Source: Welwitschia mirabilis
Lineage: Eukaryota > Gnetophyta > Gnetopsida > Welwitschiales
Length of the DNA: 62,609 bases
Direction of reading: 5' to 3'
NCBI GenBank assembly: GCA_051453625.1
Contig: JBOZIK010000001.1
Coordinates: forward strand, 56,824,727 to 56,887,335
Shown here: positions 59,175-62,609 of the stretch, in pieces
How the letters are laid out: every line of letters begins with the position of its first letter
How positions within the stretch are numbered: position 1 is the first letter of the stretch
Translations under genes and position numbers: made by a program
Notes under the pieces: generated by a model
What the model saw: the letters and a program-made list of their open reading frames with translations, nothing else
Told to the model about the DNA's origin: nothing
The model's database searches: none

Positions 59175-59578
59175 TGTTGTGATAAAGGACTTGGTCATTC
59201 AAATCGAGGAAGCTTTCTATCCCATAGACGTAGTTGTTTTAGAAGTTGAGCATTAAAATGGATATCCCCTACTTCTAGGTAGAGCTTTCTGCACAACCGC
59301 CCATTGCATCATAGACACTAGAACTGGATTAATGAAATTTCACTTTAGAAACAAATGATTTTCAATACGAGTCTTTGATGCAGCTGAAAAAGAATTAAGA
59401 AATGATTTAGAATTGGAGGATGATATAAAACCTAGCCTATCTTTACAAAACCATCCAAACCTAACGCAAATTAAAAAAGAACAAATCATAAAAATAATGA
59501 GTGAAAAATGGTATGCACAATAGAAAATAATTGAAATGACATGAGGAATTTTAGACGCAACTCCGAACACAGTAAAAT
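59175..59578 (+). pseudogene. Gypsy-4 protease C-terminal part and linker
   Basis: Reads VVIKDLVIQIEEAFYPIDVV, YPLLLGRAFCTTAHCIIDTR and KFHFRNK, then an acidic linker KELRNDLELEDDIKPSLS. This closely follows the Gypsy-1 protease text (KDLVIQIEEAFYPIDVVII, RRAFYTTACYII). The active-site half upstream is missing, replaced by unrelated sequence. Stops are few here, and the linker frame is open for about 60 codons. It is still a fragment. Confidence 0.75.
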
Positions 59579-59925
59579 AATTTGTTTCCTACCTAAGTTC
59601 TTTCTTAACCTACTCTTTAGTTAAATATTATGACTTTACCTGATCATCTTTTAACTTAACTTATGTATTACTTTATAAAATATCATGATTAGTTTTATAC
59701 TTGGATATTTATAAGTGATAAGATTGGATTCATTCAAATTTGAGACATTCCCCTGTCTATGGATTGTATTTACAGGAATATACCTTGTTTCTTATGTTGT
59801 TTTTTTTAAATGGTGATTAAATCCTAAGTTATCAAAAAGTGTTCTTTTCTATCTTTTACTTTACTTATTTACCTTAGTATTCTTAAGTATGTAATCTTAT
59901 GGGAATTATCATTTATGTTTGAAAA

Positions 59926-61213
59926 AAAAAAAAGAAAGAAAAGTGAAAAGCATGATGTCCTACAGCAAATACACTAGGGCAAATATTTCTGAGAGGAGCC
60001 TTCGGCAGTGTAATATGGTAGCTGTGGAAACTCCACTAGGGGGTCAGTTGGCCATGCTTCATGGGTCCTTATTCCTCTGACAGTGGTTACACTCCCCTCA
60101 TCATGATCAAAAAAATATAACTTTTAGTATTCCCACTTGATCATTTTACTTTTGGAGATTTCAGTTAATTTGTAGGTAGAAATAGATGAGTTCATTTCTA
60201 AGTACCTTTTGAGTTTGACCTTTATTGTTTTACACACTTGAGACCTTGGATATTACCATAATCACTGCCCTTTCGAATACACTTTATCAAGTTAATACAT
60301 TTTGTCATGCATCTTTACTCAAGTACTGTTATGATGTTTTCCTTTGAAGTTTGCTATGTTAGTACTTAGAATAGGTAAACACTCTTCTTCTTATTCCTTA
60401 TATCTATTTCCCCTCTACTTTTCTTCTTTTTCATGTCCACTATTTTCTAGTTATTTTTGCATTTCTCTTTTTCCTTAGAATTTTATTTTTGTTAGGTAAT
60501 TGGGGATGCATTACACAATTTAAGTGGTGGGCAGGATACACATATATTTTCAGTATTGCATATTTTTGATATAAATTTTTTTGATTAAGAGAATACATAA
60601 TTGCAGATCCTCCTTTCGAGGCAATTACTAAAATAGGATTCTNNNNNNNNNNNNNNNNNNNNNNNNNNNNNNNNNNNNNNNNNNNNNNNNNNNNNNNNNN
60701 NNNNNNNNNNNNNNNNNNNNNNNNNNNNNNNNNNNNNNNNNNTAAAAAAAAAAAAAAAAAAAAGAGAGAGAGAAAGAAAAATGAAAAGCATGATGTCATA
60801 CTGCAAGTACACTAGGGTAAATATTTCTGAGAGGAGCCTTTGGCAGTGTAATATGGTACCTGTGGGAACTCCACTGGGGTGTCAGTTGACCATGCTTCAC
60901 GGGTCCTTACTCCTCTAATAGTGGTTACACTCCCCTCATCATGGCAAAAGAAATACAAATTTTTGGTATTCCCACTTGATCATTTCACTTTTAAAGATTT
61001 CAGTGAGTTTGTAGGTAGAAATAGATGAGTCCATTTTTTAGTACCTTTTTATTTTGACCTTCATTGTTCTACACACTTGAAACCTTGGATATCACTATCA
61101 CCACTGCCCCTTCGAATAAACTTTATCAAGTTAATACATTTTATCATACATCTTTCTTCAGGTAATGTTATGTTGTTTTCCTTTGGAGTTTGCTCTGTTA
61201 GTACTTAGAATAG
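59926..61213 (+). repeat. Tandem duplication of gypsy 3' noncoding segment
   Basis: Unit 1 starts with an A/GA-rich tract at 59926, unit 2 at 60744. The marker CATGATGTC is at 59951 and 60789, an offset of 838 bp that includes a 100-N gap. The units share about 470 bp visibly, including the conserved block (59978-60112; 60817-60950), and are diverged by scattered substitutions. Confidence 0.85.
60643..60742. other. Assembly gap, 100 N
   Basis: At the junction between the two tandem units, beside a long A-rich tract. Confidence 0.95.
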
Positions 61214-61672
61214 NNNNNNNNNNNNNNNNNNNNNNNNNNNNNNNNNNNNNNNNNNNNNNNNNNNNNNNNNNNNNNNNNNNNNNNNNNNNNNNNNNNNNNN
61301 NNNNNNNNNNNNNNNNNNNNNNNNNNNNNNNNNNNNNNNNNNNNNNNNNNNNNNNNNNNNNNNNNNNNNNNNNNNNNNNNNNNNNNNNNNNNNNNNNNNN
61401 NNNNNNNNNNNNNNNNNNNNNNNNNNNNNNNNNNNNNNNNNNNNNNNNNNNNNNNNNNNNNNNNNNNNNNNNNNNNNNNNNNNNNNNNNNNNNNNNNNNN
61501 NNNNNNNNNNNNNNNNNNNNNNNNNNNNNNNNNNNNNNNNNNNNNNNNNNNNNNNNNNNNNNNNNNNNNNNNNNNNNNNNNNNNNNNNNNNNNNNNNNNN
61601 NNNNNNNNNNNNNNNNNNNNNNNNNNNNNNNNNNNNNNNNNNNNNNNNNNNNNNNNNNNNNNNNNNNNNNNN
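61214..61672. other. Assembly gap, 459 N
   Basis: Follows the second tandem unit at the point where unit 1 continues with AATAGGTAAACACTC. Confidence 0.95.
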
Positions 61673-61811
61673 ATGAGGTACTGATATAGGTATCTTAGTT
61701 TATTACTAATACATATATTTAAGATACTCTCCTTAGATATCCTAGCTATTTTTATTGTTGAAAAGTTGGCTTGCAAACATGGTTTACCATCTAGTTTTGT
61801 CAGGGACTGAC

Positions 61812-61830
61812 AAGGCTAAGTGGAAGGCTA
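61812..61830 (+). other. Polypurine tract of Gypsy-4
   Basis: AAGGCTAAGTGGAAGGCTA directly before TGTTGCGACACC, the counterpart of the Gypsy-1 tract on the other strand. Confidence 0.75.
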
Positions 61831-62609
61831 TGTTGCGACACCAACTTATGGGTATTTAATAGGGTATTTTGAGGTATTTTGCACATAAACTAATAGATAA
61901 TTGCTTAGTTCCTATGACAATCGAGAATCAAGGAGCGTAAAACAAAAACATGTAAATATCAAATAAAATACAAGAAATTCATATAGGAACAGAAGAGTAT
62001 CATTTTTGGATCATGATTCTATAGAAGACAAAGCAATTTTACTGAGAAAAGACTATCATCCACCCCTCGTCCACACGATAGTTAGGATGATAATTCTAAT
62101 TGAGCGACAAACAAACTTCTTTTCAGATAACTTCCAGACAAATTAAAGACTTCTGTACCAGACACCATTGTCCGACTAATCGTCAAGATGACATTAGTGG
62201 ACGACATCTCAAGAACTAGTTGATAACAGTTTGCATGCAGTTAGATAAGGAGATAAACTAAACTAGAACCAAATTTCCAATTATATATCCTCGTCGTACC
62301 CTCCATCATCCAGATGACCATAGAGACGATACTATTTTTTCGTAGTTTTACAGAATTTTTTTTCGAGTTGTCGCCTCTTTATTATGAGTTTATTATGAAT
62401 GTTAGCTAGGGTTTCTCCTTTAATTTTATATCAGTTCCCTTTTCCTTTCTGTCTATAAATAAAGGTCTCCCCCTTAATTTTTAATCATCTTTGATAGTAC
62501 CTGATATTCTCATGACAGGAGATCTTAGGACTGGAGAACCATCTTGTAATCCAGAGAGATGTTACCTTGGTGTTGGGTAGCATATCCTCCATTGAGGAAT
62601 GACTACTTT
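61831..62609 (+). repeat. 3' LTR of Gypsy-4, incomplete at window end
   Basis: Starts TGTTGCGACACCAACTT. It matches the reversed family LTR up to CCTCCATTGAGGAATGACTA, which corresponds to roughly the middle of the LTR. It contains several hairpin-like motif copies (62045-62090, 62160-62205, 62300-62330) in which CGTC/GACG replaces the decayed forms seen in other copies. Confidence 0.8.

Larger units (their letters stand above)
59175..62609 (+). mobile_element. Gypsy-4: plus-strand gypsy remnant, runs off window
   Basis: Protease-linker coding remnant (59175-59578) is followed after a short interval by the family's 3' noncoding region (present twice in tandem), a polypurine tract and an LTR that is incomplete at the window end. 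Reverse transcriptase, RNase H and integrase are deleted. The orientation is opposite to Gypsy-1, -2 and -3. Confidence 0.75.

Noticed and set aside
61165-61776. Long open frames on both strands near the right end
   Set aside because: Consist of the 459-N gap.

Overview
The window is plant nuclear DNA, very AT-rich, and almost entirely old, nested transposable elements. Plant signatures are Ty1/copia and Ty3/gypsy LTR retrotransposons with tRNA-type primer sites and polypurine tracts, a CACTA DNA transposon, and an F-box/LRR gene remnant. I could not name the species. I see no intact host gene and no intact transposon ORF: every coding stretch is broken by stops, frameshifts, deletions or gaps. 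Ten N runs interrupt the sequence, several of them flanked by duplicated sequence.

Layout. About 302-10650: Copia-1, a minus-strand SIRE/Maximus-like element with LTRs, primer site, polypurine tract, gag-pol remnants and an extra ORF after pol. 10656-12046: unclassified DNA with one copy of a dispersed repeat. 12047-22525: Gypsy-1, minus strand, nearly full length, Athila/Tat-like, with ~1.2 kb LTRs and a ~2 kb 3' noncoding region. 22526-26132: unclassified DNA, a GC-rich island at 24.06-24.86 kb that may be a chromovirus LTR, a SINE-like Pol III promoter at 25.2 kb, and a second copy of the dispersed repeat. 26233-38721: Gypsy-2, same family as Gypsy-1, split within its reverse transcriptase by a 6662-bp CACTA-type transposon (27061-33722, 3-bp target duplication AGT). 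That transposon carries an F-box/LRR pseudogene. 38722-39655: the 3' internal end and a partial LTR of a further Gypsy copy, in tandem with Gypsy-2 and sharing its LTR.

40657-41916: a plus-strand LTR of the same gypsy family. 41940 to about 54680: Copia-2, plus strand, with a large pol deletion and a post-pol ORF remnant. Its LTR is interrupted by Gypsy-3 (46657-53730), a derivative of the gypsy family that has lost pol. About 54985-56530: Copia-3 reverse transcriptase/RNase H remnant, plus strand. 56531-59174: unclassified. 59175-62609: Gypsy-4, plus strand, a protease remnant joined to the 3' noncoding region and an LTR that runs off the window.

The most interesting points are the F-box gene fragment inside the CACTA transposon, a short hairpin-like motif repeated in the LTRs, leader, coding and 3' noncoding parts of the gypsy family, the pol-less derivative of the same family, and a reiterated GTCGAC-centred motif in the Copia-1 LTRs.
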